Source of the DNA: Opitutaceae bacterium
Lineage (GTDB): Bacteria; Verrucomicrobiota; Verrucomicrobiia; Opitutales; Opitutaceae
Assembly (NCBI GenBank): GCA_028280945.1
Contig: JANQKV010000005.1
Location: 62,001 to 126,000 of the forward strand
DNA length: 64,000 bases
Reading direction: 5' to 3'
Shown: positions 52,988-61,664 of the stretch, one piece after another
How positions within the stretch are numbered: the stretch's first letter is position 1
Layout: every line of letters begins with the position of its first letter
The notes under the pieces: generated by a model
What the model saw: only the letters and a program-made list of their open reading frames with translations
What the model was told of the DNA's origin: nothing
Database searches by the model: none
Made by a program: the position numbers and the translations under genes

Positions 52988-54472
52988 ATGCAGACGCTTG
53001 ATTACGCGGTTCTCGGCGCCTACTTCCTGCTCGTCACCGCGATTGGCATTTACTGCTTCCGGAAAATCAAGGGCTCCGGCGACTTCTTCGTCGCGGGCGG
53101 CAAGATTCCCTGGTGGCTCGGCGGCATTTCCCATCACGTTTCCGGATACAGCGGCGTGGTCTTTGTCGGGCTCGCAGCCATCGCCTACGAGGATGGATTC
53201 ACGGTCTACGTCTGGTGGGCGTGTTCGGTGGCGGCCGCCTGTGCGCTGGGGGCGACCCTGATCGGCCCGCGGTGGGCGCGTTTGCGGCTCACGTTGGGCA
53301 TCGAGTCGCCGACCGAGTATCTGAAGATGCGTTACGGTGTCGTCACCCAGCAGCTCATGGCGTGGTGCGGGGTGCTGCTCAAGCTGTTCGACGTGGGGGC
53401 GAAGTGGGCGTCGATCGGAATCCTGCTCAACGGATTCACGGGATTGCCCATCACCTTCGGGGTCCTGATTTCGGGGGCGATCTCCCTGGCTTACATCACG
53501 GTGGGAGGACTGTGGGCCGATCTCTACAACGATACCCTGCAGTTCCTCGTGCAGGTGGCGGCCGGTACGGTGTTGTTTGTTGCGGTGGTGAGCCACCTTG
53601 GAGGCATCAGCAGTCTCACGGGAATCTGGGCCCAGCTCCCCCCGGAAAACAGCAACCTCTTCAACGGTGAATACACGGCACTCTTCGCCTTCGCATTTTT
53701 GATTGTGGCTTCGTTGTCCTACAATGGCGGCACGTGGAATCTGGCGGCCCGCTACATCGGGGCTCCTTCGGCCCGGAGCGCCCGCAAAACCGCGGTGCTT
53801 TCGGGCACGCTTTACCTGCTCTGGCCGCTGGTCCTGTTCTTTCCCATGTGGGCCGCGCCGATTTTGCTGCCGGATCTCGCGGATCCCTCCAAAACCTACA
53901 CCACGCTGGCGACGGAGTTTCTGCCGGCAGGTTTGGTGGGACTCGTGCTGGCCGCGATGTTTGCGGCGACGACTTCAATGACTTCGTCGGATTCGAACAC
54001 GATTTCAGCGGTGGTGACGCGGGACATCCTGCCGGTCATCTCCAAAAGATTTCGCCAACTCGACCAAAAGCAGGGCTTGCGCGTGGCCCGGCTGACGACG
54101 TTCACCTTCATGGCCCTGACCCTGATGATTGGCATCGAAGCGGAGCGTTTTGGCGGCGTGCTCGGATTGATCATCGCGTGGTTCGGTGCGTTGATTGGGC
54201 CGGTATCGGTGCCGATGGTGTTCGGGCTGCTGCCTTGGTTCAAACACGCCGATGCCCGCGCGGCGATCGTCTCAATCTTTGCAGGCTTCTTCGCCTTCGT
54301 GATCGTCACCTATGGCTTGGACGGAAACATCGACATGCGCACCCTGGTGCCGGTTTCGACGTCGATCATCGTCTTCAGCTTCATGTCCTGGATGCGTCGG
54401 CAGCAGCCTCTTTCGGAACCGATGGAAAATCTCATGCGGGGCCTGGCGGGCGAAAATGAGAAGCGAACCTGA
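52988..54472 (+). CDS. Sodium:solute symporter (SSS family)
   Basis: 494 residues with about 13 hydrophobic helices. Typical segments: YFLLVTAIGIYCFRK, then GGKIPWWLGGISHHVSGYSG, AITVGGLWADLYNDTLQF-type core, and TSMTSSDSNTISAVVTRDIL (the conserved SSS Ser-rich motif). It imports a sugar, uronate or other solute with sodium. The divergent ceramidase-like gene and the nearby glycan locus suggest a glycan-derived substrate. The TGA is part of a CCTGACCCC motif. Confidence 0.88.
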   Translation: MQTLDYAVLGAYFLLVTAIGIYCFRKIKGSGDFFVAGGKIPWWLGGISHHVSGYSGVVFVGLAAIAYEDGFTVYVWWACSVAAACALGATLIGPRWARLRLTLGIESPTEYLKMRYGVVTQQLMAWCGVLLKLFDVGAKWASIGILLNGFTGLPITFGVLISGAISLAYITVGGLWADLYNDTLQFLVQVAAGTVLFVAVVSHLGGISSLTGIWAQLPPENSNLFNGEYTALFAFAFLIVASLSYNGGTWNLAARYIGAPSARSARKTAVLSGTLYLLWPLVLFFPMWAAPILLPDLADPSKTYTTLATEFLPAGLVGLVLAAMFAATTSMTSSDSNTISAVVTRDILPVISKRFRQLDQKQGLRVARLTTFTFMALTLMIGIEAERFGGVLGLIIAWFGALIGPVSVPMVFGLLPWFKHADARAAIVSIFAGFFAFVIVTYGLDGNIDMRTLVPVSTSIIVFSFMSWMRRQQPLSEPMENLMRGLAGENEKRT

Positions 54473-54570
54473 CCCCGGCTATGCGTATTTCCTGATTGGA
54501 TACTCGCAGGTGTCGTATCAGCACCGTGGTTACGACCTGCTGATGGATTCCGAAGGAGGTGTCAGCTTCC

Positions 54571-54598
54571 CTCCCAACCCCGGTGGATGGGTTGGGGG
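54571..54598. terminator. Stem-loop between convergent genes
   Basis: CCCAACCC and GGGTTGGG form an 8-bp stem with an 8-nt loop, between the SSS gene and the membrane protein ending at 54625. Lacks a T-run, so its role in termination is uncertain. Confidence 0.4.
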
Positions 54599-54624
54599 AC
54601 GGACTTGTACTGAACCAGCGCGGT

Positions 54625-55671
54625 TCAGAACTTGGCGGTCAGGTAGGCGCCCCTACCATCCTTGAACACCAGCAACGTGCCGTCCTGCGCCAGACCGGCA
54701 AAGGTGATGCCCATGGCAAAGTCGACAATGGACCCGGAAACAAACTCGGTGTTGTTGATCACAACCTTCGGTTTGTAGTCGGGAATCACCCGGTTGACCC
54801 GGATGGTCTGGAGCCACTGGGAAAACTCGGCGGAAGCCGGCCGGCCGGATCGAGTATCAATATTGTGGTAGCGCGACGGAATGGCTTGGCGGGAGTTTTG
54901 CACCACCGTGATGCGGCGGGTGGGCGGGGCGGATGCCGCGGGATCGGCCCGACTACGGTCTTCGACGATGGTGATTTTGCGGGCGATCGTCGGGCTGGGT
55001 TGAGCGGGGATTGTGGAGGCACGATTGGTTGATGCATCATCGCCGGAGAAAACGGTCATGATGCCATCAATGGTCTCAGTAGCCTTCGACGTTTCGGCGT
55101 CCATTTTGGGCAGATCGAGTTTCACTGTGGGGACGGAAACCGCGGGCGCAGTGCTGGCCACCGGAGACTCGGTGAGGGCTTCGAAAACGCTGCCTGATTC
55201 GATGGCATCCGCCGCGGCAACATCACCGGCCGCAATCGCATTGCCAAGGTTCACGCGCGAGTCGCTGGCGGCAACGGCATCGCGGGTTTGTTGCAGCATT
55301 TGGGTGACGCGCGATTCGGTTTGCTCCCGGAGGGCAACTTCCATTCCCAGCTCCCGTTTGACCGCATCAACGACGGGGATGGCGCCAAAGAAATAGGTGT
55401 AGCCGTAGACCGCACCAACCATCGCCCCGGCGATGGGAACGAACTTCACGCTCAGGCGGAACAGTTTGATGAAGATGGTGATGCCACCCCACTTGAAGGC
55501 GGAGCGCCGCGGTCCGCGCGCCGGCCCCTTGGCCAGCAGCGGACTGTTCAGGTCGATCTCTCCGTGTTGGTTGTGAGTCGCACGAGACTTGGCCGCTCGG
55601 TTGGATTGGGCACCCACGATAATGCGGGATCTGCCTCGGTCGCCTGGTGACGGTGTGGGGGTAGAACTCAT
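54625..55671 (-). CDS. Single-pass membrane protein, paralogue A
   Basis: 348 residues. A basic N-terminal region (~60 aa) precedes one membrane helix (FVPIAGAMVGAVYGYTYFFGA). Then comes VTQMLQQTRDAVAASDSRVN, a Ser/Thr/Pro-rich middle, and a C-terminal beta-rich domain ending LLVFKDGRGAYLTAKF. Both conserved blocks recur in paralogue B at 63195-64000. It lies downstream of the glycan operon (153-bp gap). Function unknown. Confidence 0.7.
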   Translation of the reverse strand: MSSTPTPSPGDRGRSRIIVGAQSNRAAKSRATHNQHGEIDLNSPLLAKGPARGPRRSAFKWGGITIFIKLFRLSVKFVPIAGAMVGAVYGYTYFFGAIPVVDAVKRELGMEVALREQTESRVTQMLQQTRDAVAASDSRVNLGNAIAAGDVAAADAIESGSVFEALTESPVASTAPAVSVPTVKLDLPKMDAETSKATETIDGIMTVFSGDDASTNRASTIPAQPSPTIARKITIVEDRSRADPAASAPPTRRITVVQNSRQAIPSRYHNIDTRSGRPASAEFSQWLQTIRVNRVIPDYKPKVVINNTEFVSGSIVDFAMGITFAGLAQDGTLLVFKDGRGAYLTAKF

Positions 55672-55824
55672 GCGGACTAGGAGTCCGCAAACGATTTAGT
55701 GCCGGAGGGCGGAAGCAACAGTGCTTACGATAAATTTACACTTATGCGGGACTGCGTAATTCCCGAACCCTACGGCCGAATTTGCGCCAGTCTTGCTTCA
55801 CGCTGGAGGTGTGTGAGTGTCGGC

Positions 55825-56778
55825 TTACAACCCGTCGGTGAAGTCGGCCCAGCGGTTTTCAATCTCCGCGTTGGAGGGGCGACCGTCAAAGACCATCACC
55901 CGATATTGCAGCGTGCTCGACTCGCCCGGGGCGATTGACCAGGCGTGTTCCTGCGCCGGCACGTAGTTAAAAAAGACATGCCCCTTTTCCCAGATGCGCA
56001 TGCGCTGCGGGGCATCGTGGTTGGAGGGATGTCCCATGATGACCACGGTGGCTTCGCCGTTTTCGGTCGGTCCATGCATGGTGCACCAGCGTCCGCGAGT
56101 GGCGTGGCCTTTGGTGCGGTCCAGGCCTTCCGAGGTGATGTAGGCATCGTTGGTTTTTCCCCACGACTGTGGGCCGCGGAAGGCAAGACCACCGCCATAG
56201 CGATAGGCGGGCATTTCGAGCGGCGCGTCGGTAACGTTGGTCTGGGTGAGGATGTAGTCCACGATATTGGCGGACTCATCTCCGCCCACGCTGATGCGAA
56301 GTTCCTCCGCCAATACAACCTCGGCGGGACGATCCTCGTGAGGCAGGGCGACCTGTTGTTGACCAACGGTGAATCCGACCTGGTCGGGGGCTTCCGCCCG
56401 ATCGATCATCTCAACAAAACGCACGGTGCCCTGGGATTTCCGCAGATTCCAAAAATCGACATTCCGGCCGCGAAACTCGGTTCGGACCCAAGCGTGCCAA
56501 AGCCCCATGTGGTGAATGTGATCCGGCGCATGAATCGAGGTCACCACGGCCCCGGAAGGCGACCGCAGCGGGTGGATGAATCCACTGCGTCGATACGCTG
56601 GTGATGCTCCTTCCGGCGGCGGCATCTCGGCCTTATGGTAACGCAACACGGGGGTATCGCCCCGCGAAACTTCGATGTAGTCGGGCGTTTCGTGCAGGGC
56701 CAGTTCACCTTTCAGCAGGATGACTGGAAGGCTGACCAAGAGGATCCAGGCGAAGCGGGAAAAAGTATTATGGAGCAT
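55825..56778 (-). CDS. Exported PmoA-like protein (DUF6807)
   Basis: 317 residues with a signal peptide (FAWILLVSLPVILLKG). It has the RSGFIHPLRSPSGAVVTSIHAPDHIHHMGLW core that names DUF6807, with a later RGRWCTMHGP segment. The family is common in polysaccharide loci; biochemical role is not established. Last of the glycan genes on this strand. Confidence 0.82.
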   Translation of the reverse strand: MLHNTFSRFAWILLVSLPVILLKGELALHETPDYIEVSRGDTPVLRYHKAEMPPPEGASPAYRRSGFIHPLRSPSGAVVTSIHAPDHIHHMGLWHAWVRTEFRGRNVDFWNLRKSQGTVRFVEMIDRAEAPDQVGFTVGQQQVALPHEDRPAEVVLAEELRISVGGDESANIVDYILTQTNVTDAPLEMPAYRYGGGLAFRGPQSWGKTNDAYITSEGLDRTKGHATRGRWCTMHGPTENGEATVVIMGHPSNHDAPQRMRIWEKGHVFFNYVPAQEHAWSIAPGESSTLQYRVMVFDGRPSNAEIENRWADFTDGL

Positions 56779-56805
56779 GGGTGCGGGAAGAGTTTTCTGA
56801 TGCAG

Positions 56806-57834
56806 TTAAACCTTGCGAATATACTCCTTTGGAAATGTTCCCTGGCTGGCGATTTGGAACCATTCGTCAGGATAACCCTTGTCGCAGGGGAGGGCGGCAT
56901 CGAGCTCAGCGAGCATGGCTTCCGGAAGGATGAGCTCGGCCGCTCTTAACTGGGGTTCGAGGTGACTGAACTTGCTGGCGCCCGCGATGACGGAAGTAAT
57001 GCCGTCCTGGGCCAGGCACCAGGCCAAGGCGACGGCGACAATGCTCTCGCCGAGTTCATCGGCCATTTCCGCCATGCGTTCGACCAGGGCGACGGTTTGG
57101 TCGTTCCAGAAGCGCGGCAGCAATACCTTGCCCATCTGGTCAAAACGCGAACCTTCAGGCGGCTTGTCCAGGCCCCGGTATTTTCCGCTCAAAAAACCAC
57201 TGGCCAAGGGACTCCAGCAAATCACACCCAGCCCCTCCGAGCGGCAGGCCGGCAGGATGTCCCGCTCGATGTCGCGGCGCAGCAGGTTGTAGAGGTATTG
57301 GCCGGAAACCAAATTTGTAATGCCGGCGCGCTTGGCGGCCTCGTTGGCCTGCACGACCTGCCAACCAGAGAAATTCGAGAGTCCGGCGTAGCGGACCTTG
57401 CCGCTGCGGACCAGGTCGGCCATGGCGCCAAGCGATTCTTCCAGCGGCGTGTAAGGATCGGGACCGTGAAACTGATACAGGTCGATGTAGTCGGTCTTCA
57501 ACCGGCGCAGCGAAGCCTCGCACGCGGCGATGATGTGGCGCCGGGAAAGTCCGCGGGCGTTGGGATGCCCGGCTTGGGGGAACCAGCACTTGGTTGCGAG
57601 GACGAGGGCGTCCCGATCGTGGTCGGTGAGGATATCGCCGAGAATGGATTCAGAGGCGGTTTTGGCGTAGAGGTCGGCGGTATCAATGAAGTTGCCTCCG
57701 CCCGCAATAAAGGCGTCGGTGAGCTTGCGAGACTCGGCGGCGTCGCAGCCCCAGGCGTCGTTGCCAAACGTCATGGTGCCAAGGCAGGTGCGGGAAACGA
57801 GCAGGCCGGAGCGGCCGAGTTGTTGGTAGATCAT
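56806..57834 (-). CDS. Aldo/keto reductase
   Basis: 342 residues, NADP(H)-dependent TIM barrel. The catalytic tetrad is visible: Asp51 and Tyr56 (FIDTADLYAK), Lys82 (LATKCW) and His123 (YQFHGPDP). The ending has SVIAGASKFSHLEPQL. Probably reduces or oxidises a sugar aldehyde in the locus. The start MIYQQLGRSG is preferred; residues upstream are Pro/Arg-rich and non-coding-like. 27 bp before the DUF6807 gene. Confidence 0.87.
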   Translation of the reverse strand: MIYQQLGRSGLLVSRTCLGTMTFGNDAWGCDAAESRKLTDAFIAGGGNFIDTADLYAKTASESILGDILTDHDRDALVLATKCWFPQAGHPNARGLSRRHIIAACEASLRRLKTDYIDLYQFHGPDPYTPLEESLGAMADLVRSGKVRYAGLSNFSGWQVVQANEAAKRAGITNLVSGQYLYNLLRRDIERDILPACRSEGLGVICWSPLASGFLSGKYRGLDKPPEGSRFDQMGKVLLPRFWNDQTVALVERMAEMADELGESIVAVALAWCLAQDGITSVIAGASKFSHLEPQLRAAELILPEAMLAELDAALPCDKGYPDEWFQIASQGTFPKEYIRKV

Positions 57835-57851
57835 GGGGAACGGTTGGAGGT

Positions 57852-58688
57852 TTACGGGTAGGAAGTGGGGCGAGTGGGCGTCCAGCCGGTTTCGGCCGTG
57901 ATGCGGGGATCGTGGATGAGTTCCTCGTCGTTGACCGGCAGGTGGAGATAGTATTCGCGGCGACGATCGGCGTTGGTCTTGTCCGTGCATCGGGCGGAAA
58001 ACCCGGGGGCATAAATCCGAAAGCCGGGCCGCGGGTGAGCGAGGATGGCGGCAACCAAACCGGCGGCGTCAGGCAGGCTGAGCACGGAGAAACCCTCGCG
58101 CACGACCGTCTCATCAACTTCCGGGTCGAGCGCCCAATCCGGCACGCCGGTGCCCAGGAGCAGGGGGTAGCGGATGGCCACGGCGCTGAGCCCACAGCGT
58201 TCAACGTAGTAGCGCAGCATGACTTCGCTGACGGACTTGCTCAGCGCGTAGGTATTGGTCGGCGTGGGCGGAGTGTCACCATTGATTGGATACGCCGGCA
58301 GCGGCGGCAGGTGGGTCACGGTCCGATGGTCAGGATGGCCTCCGATCAACTGCAGCGAGCTGGCGAAGACGATGCGCGGCACGCCGACCTCGGCGGCTCC
58401 CTGGAACACGTTGAGATTGATGGCGACGTTGTCGTTGAAGGTGCGCTGGGGATGTATGAGGGTGGGATGGTTGCCGAGGTGCACAACGGCGTCGACGTCC
58501 GCCAGCAGTGGATTGACCTGTTCGTGGTCGCGCAGGTCGGCGATCGTGAACCGGCAGTCCAAGCCGTTGGCCGGCCGTTGGTCGGTGGCGTGAACCTGGT
58601 GTCCGGCCTGCACCAGCTCCTGCACCACGCGCCGGCCGAGGTGGCCGCTGGCGCCGGTTACCAAGAGGGACAGCGATGAGGTGGACAT
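57852..58688 (-). CDS. NAD-dependent epimerase/dehydratase (extended SDR)
   Basis: 278 residues. The NAD motif VTGASGHLGRR is at 10-20, a CRFTIADLRDHEQV acid-rich segment follows, and the catalytic pair is NTYALSKSVSEVM (Tyr-x3-Lys). Similar to uronate dehydrogenases and UDP-sugar epimerases; the substrate is unassigned. 17 bp from the aldo/keto reductase and 27 bp from the heparinase gene, so operonic. Confidence 0.82.
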   Translation of the reverse strand: MSTSSLSLLVTGASGHLGRRVVQELVQAGHQVHATDQRPANGLDCRFTIADLRDHEQVNPLLADVDAVVHLGNHPTLIHPQRTFNDNVAINLNVFQGAAEVGVPRIVFASSLQLIGGHPDHRTVTHLPPLPAYPINGDTPPTPTNTYALSKSVSEVMLRYYVERCGLSAVAIRYPLLLGTGVPDWALDPEVDETVVREGFSVLSLPDAAGLVAAILAHPRPGFRIYAPGFSARCTDKTNADRRREYYLHLPVNDEELIHDPRITAETGWTPTRPTSYP

Positions 58689-58715
58689 GATCGATGGGAG
58701 GGGCGCGGCGGGTTG

Positions 58716-60575
58716 CTACGCCTGGGGACGGAACGTGGCACGAATCCTTGCGGTTGTGATCGGCTCGGCGCAACGCAACGCAATTCGAATGGGGTGGGGC
58801 GGCTGGTTGATGGTATCGCGTTCGAAAACCAGCCCGGCGCCCTCAACCTCCACCTCGGCGGCCAGGCGAACCGGACCATCCGCGAAGGCGAGGCGGTTGC
58901 CGTCGATTTCGCACGAACCGAAGGAGATCAGGGCTGACTCGAAATCCTCGGGCTCGGAAAACTCCACTTCGTCGGTGATGGTCAGGCTGCCGTCGCCACG
59001 GCGGTCGAAGACGAATTCACGTTCCAGTCGGCGCAGGGTCGGCACGTCATAGGCGCGTTTGAGATCGAAAACCACCCGGTCGACATCGTCCGAGAATTCC
59101 GTGGCAAGGACGGCGGTTTGCCACTCCGGCCCGGCCTCCTGCAACCGGCCGGCCACGCGCGGCACGGGATGCCCGTAGGAGTTCAGCAGTTGGCTTTCGT
59201 AGCGGTGCACGCTGAACGTGCGGAAACTGTAGGTCTCCATGCCGGGATCGACAATCAAGGCGCGTCCGTCGAGGCAGATGGTGAAGGTGCCCAAATCGTT
59301 GTGGTTGTGATTCACCCCGTTGTTGCCACCGATGAAGGTGGCCGCGAATTGACGGCTGGTGTCGGGTCCGGGACGCGCGATCAACAGGGACGAGTCGTCA
59401 AACCAATGGCGCAACCCGACGGGACGCTCGGTGCCACGGGGCTCCCGTGGATTGATGGTCTGGAACATCCACAAAGTGAAGTAGGCAATGGAGCCGAAGT
59501 TCATGTCCTCAAACGGATCGGGAGCATCGGCCAACGGGCGCGAGGTCGTCATGTCGGAGTTGCGGCGGTTGTCGAGCCAGTGGCTGGCCCAGAACGAAGG
59601 CACGGTGCCGATGCGACAATCGGCGTAAGTCGGATAAAGGCCCGGTGAAATTTCGCAGCGCTCAGGATAGAGCATGATTCGCGACATCTTGGGTTCGTCC
59701 ATCAGGTCGACCACACCACGCGTGCCGAGTCGAAAGAGTTCGGAAATAATGATGTAGTTGGCGACGCCGTAGCTCCAGTAGGCGACACCCTCCGTGCAGA
59801 ATCCGTCGGTGTTGAAACTCTCCCGGAAGTTTTTGACCAACATTTCGCCAGCCGCGAACCACCACGCCCGGTCGGCGGCGGGTTTGATGGCGGCGGCAGC
59901 CTGCACCATGCAGGCGAGGCAGACGGAGTTCCAATTGTGGGTGACATCGACCCACCAATAAACATCGCGTCCGGTCTCCAGTCGCCGGCGCAGCGGCTCA
60001 AAGGAACGCAGTTCGAGTTCCTTGCGAATTCGCTCCTGCACGCCGGTCGGCAGGCGGTCGGCGAGCACATAAATAGTTTGGCTGAGTGATGACGTGTAGT
60101 GCGCGGTGACCAAGTCGATCTCGTAGGTCTCACGATTGAGGTTCCGGCGTTCGAGATCGTTGTTGGGATGCACCCAGGAATCGACCTGGGTGATGCGATC
60201 AAAATCGTCGGCTATGACTTCGAGGAACTCGCCCTCGTCGAAAATCGCTTCGGCCAACAGAAACACAATCTGGCGGCGACGAACGGCGGGCAGGACTTGA
60301 TTGATTTTGGTAACGTCTTCGCGTTCGAGACAGTCGATGTAAGTCGCGTTGGTGTAGTCGGGAAAGCCCTCGGCGACATAAGAACGGGCCTCGTCGAGAA
60401 GGCGTTGGCCGACATCTTCGTTGCGCCAGGGATCCCAGGTGCCGCGATCGGTGGCGGGCGGGCAGAAGGCAAAGTTGTGGTCGGGTAAAAGCTTCTCCCA
60501 GGCAGCGACGCGTTCGGGGCTGGGTTGGTAGCGCTCGCCGGGCGGCACGTCGAAGTTGAAGTCGTAGGCACCCAT
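58716..60575 (-). CDS. Heparinase II/III-like polysaccharide lyase
   Basis: 619 residues. The N-terminal alpha-helical toroid is followed by the beta-sandwich with GGNNGVNHNHNDLGTF, the histidine-containing heparinase II/III motif. Nearby is a DGRALIVDPGMETYSFRT strand. No clear signal peptide, so it may act inside or lack a recognised export signal. It likely depolymerises a uronic acid-containing glycan by beta-elimination. The ATG at 60575 is used; one 15 bp upstream is an alternative. Confidence 0.82.
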   Translation of the reverse strand: MGAYDFNFDVPPGERYQPSPERVAAWEKLLPDHNFAFCPPATDRGTWDPWRNEDVGQRLLDEARSYVAEGFPDYTNATYIDCLEREDVTKINQVLPAVRRRQIVFLLAEAIFDEGEFLEVIADDFDRITQVDSWVHPNNDLERRNLNRETYEIDLVTAHYTSSLSQTIYVLADRLPTGVQERIRKELELRSFEPLRRRLETGRDVYWWVDVTHNWNSVCLACMVQAAAAIKPAADRAWWFAAGEMLVKNFRESFNTDGFCTEGVAYWSYGVANYIIISELFRLGTRGVVDLMDEPKMSRIMLYPERCEISPGLYPTYADCRIGTVPSFWASHWLDNRRNSDMTTSRPLADAPDPFEDMNFGSIAYFTLWMFQTINPREPRGTERPVGLRHWFDDSSLLIARPGPDTSRQFAATFIGGNNGVNHNHNDLGTFTICLDGRALIVDPGMETYSFRTFSVHRYESQLLNSYGHPVPRVAGRLQEAGPEWQTAVLATEFSDDVDRVVFDLKRAYDVPTLRRLEREFVFDRRGDGSLTITDEVEFSEPEDFESALISFGSCEIDGNRLAFADGPVRLAAEVEVEGAGLVFERDTINQPPHPIRIALRCAEPITTARIRATFRPQA

Positions 60576-60665
60576 GGCGGGCAGCCTCACGGCGAAGGCA
60601 GCTCAACGCAAGGGTTCGGGACGCTGGCGCTTGCGATTTTGACCGCGATGGTATGCGGTCTGCAC

Positions 60666-60908
60666 ATGGCCACATCCAATGCCTCCGCCTCATCGAGTTT
60701 CTCTGAAATTTCAATCGGACGGCGGCGCTGGTTTAAACAAGCCGGAGTGTCGGCAGCCGGGTTGGCGTTGGGTTCAAAACTGGCCGTAGCCGATGGCGGT
60801 GGCGTGGTGAAATCCTCCACGCCAACCAATCCTCGTGTCGCTTCCCGATCGTCCTCTCCGAAGCTGCGTCGAGGCATCAATTGTGCCTTCGACGAAGGAC
60901 CGATCTAG
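60666..60908 (+). pseudogene. Truncated N-terminus of a Tat-exported protein
   Basis: 80 residues. A twin-arginine signal, GRRRWFKQAGVSAAGLALGS, is followed by a short Ser-rich linker and PKLRRGINCAFDEGPI, then a stop. It lies on the opposite strand between the heparinase and DUF6250-like genes. Such a signal should be followed by a folded enzyme domain, so it is probably the relic of a deleted gene. Confidence 0.55.
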
Positions 60909-60929
60909 GCAGCAGTCAGCCGAACTGGC

Positions 60930-61664
60930 TCAGTCCGATTCGATTCCGGCGCCGAGGGGTTCGACCAGAAGGTCGTCCCACCACAGGTCGGTGTGAAAGG
61001 TGCGCAGCCCGATGTGCCCCGATTGCCAGGGCGCGGCATCATGTGCTTCGAGGAAGGTGTTGCCGTCGACCGCGAAGGTGAGGCGTCCGGCTCGGCGGGT
61101 GATTTCAAACGTGTAGGTGCGGCCTACCTGACAATGGTAGTCAAAGGCCTCATCCAAAAGCTCGAACCCGGGGTTTCGTCGCAGGCGCATGCGGGCACGT
61201 TGGTCCGCCGGATCGACCATGCCGGCGTTGATGAAGGTGAAGATGTAGCCGTTGAGTTCGTGATAGTGGGCGTAGTGACCGTCGGCCCGTTCATTGCGGG
61301 AAACCTCGAGCGGTGTCCTGTCGGGATGGGTGTAGAACAGGAAGAAATTGATATTGTTGGCCTGGCGGGAAGAGCGCAGCACCTGCGCTTTAAAGGTAAT
61401 CCTCACATCGCCGGCGATGGGGGTTCGGTGCCAGATCGTTGCCACGTATCCGGGGCCGCGATGTTCCGGCGGGTCCGCTGCGACGTGGAGTCGGCCGTCG
61501 ATGACCTTGACGGATTCGCCGCCCTCCACCCACCAATCGGAACCAAGATCGGAGTGATCGAATCTTTCTTCGAGCAGCCTAGCGGGGTCGGACGACTCAG
61601 CAACCAGATTGCCGGGCAGAATCGCCCCAAAGATAATCAGCAGGCCGGTTTGCCAAATCCTCAC
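60930..61664 (-). CDS. Exported DUF6250/DUF1961-like protein
   Basis: 244 residues with a signal peptide (GLLIIFGAILPGNLVA). A jelly-roll/lectin-like body: VIDGRLHVAADPPEHRGPG, GYVATIWHRTPIAGDVRITF and INFFLFYTHPD. Ends with GHIGLRTFHTDLWWDDLLVEP. The family is associated with polysaccharide breakdown and may be a lyase or carbohydrate binder. GTG start overlaps the sulfatase stop (GTGA), so coupled to it. Confidence 0.72.
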   Translation of the reverse strand: MRIWQTGLLIIFGAILPGNLVAESSDPARLLEERFDHSDLGSDWWVEGGESVKVIDGRLHVAADPPEHRGPGYVATIWHRTPIAGDVRITFKAQVLRSSRQANNINFFLFYTHPDRTPLEVSRNERADGHYAHYHELNGYIFTFINAGMVDPADQRARMRLRRNPGFELLDEAFDYHCQVGRTYTFEITRRAGRLTFAVDGNTFLEAHDAAPWQSGHIGLRTFHTDLWWDDLLVEPLGAGIESD

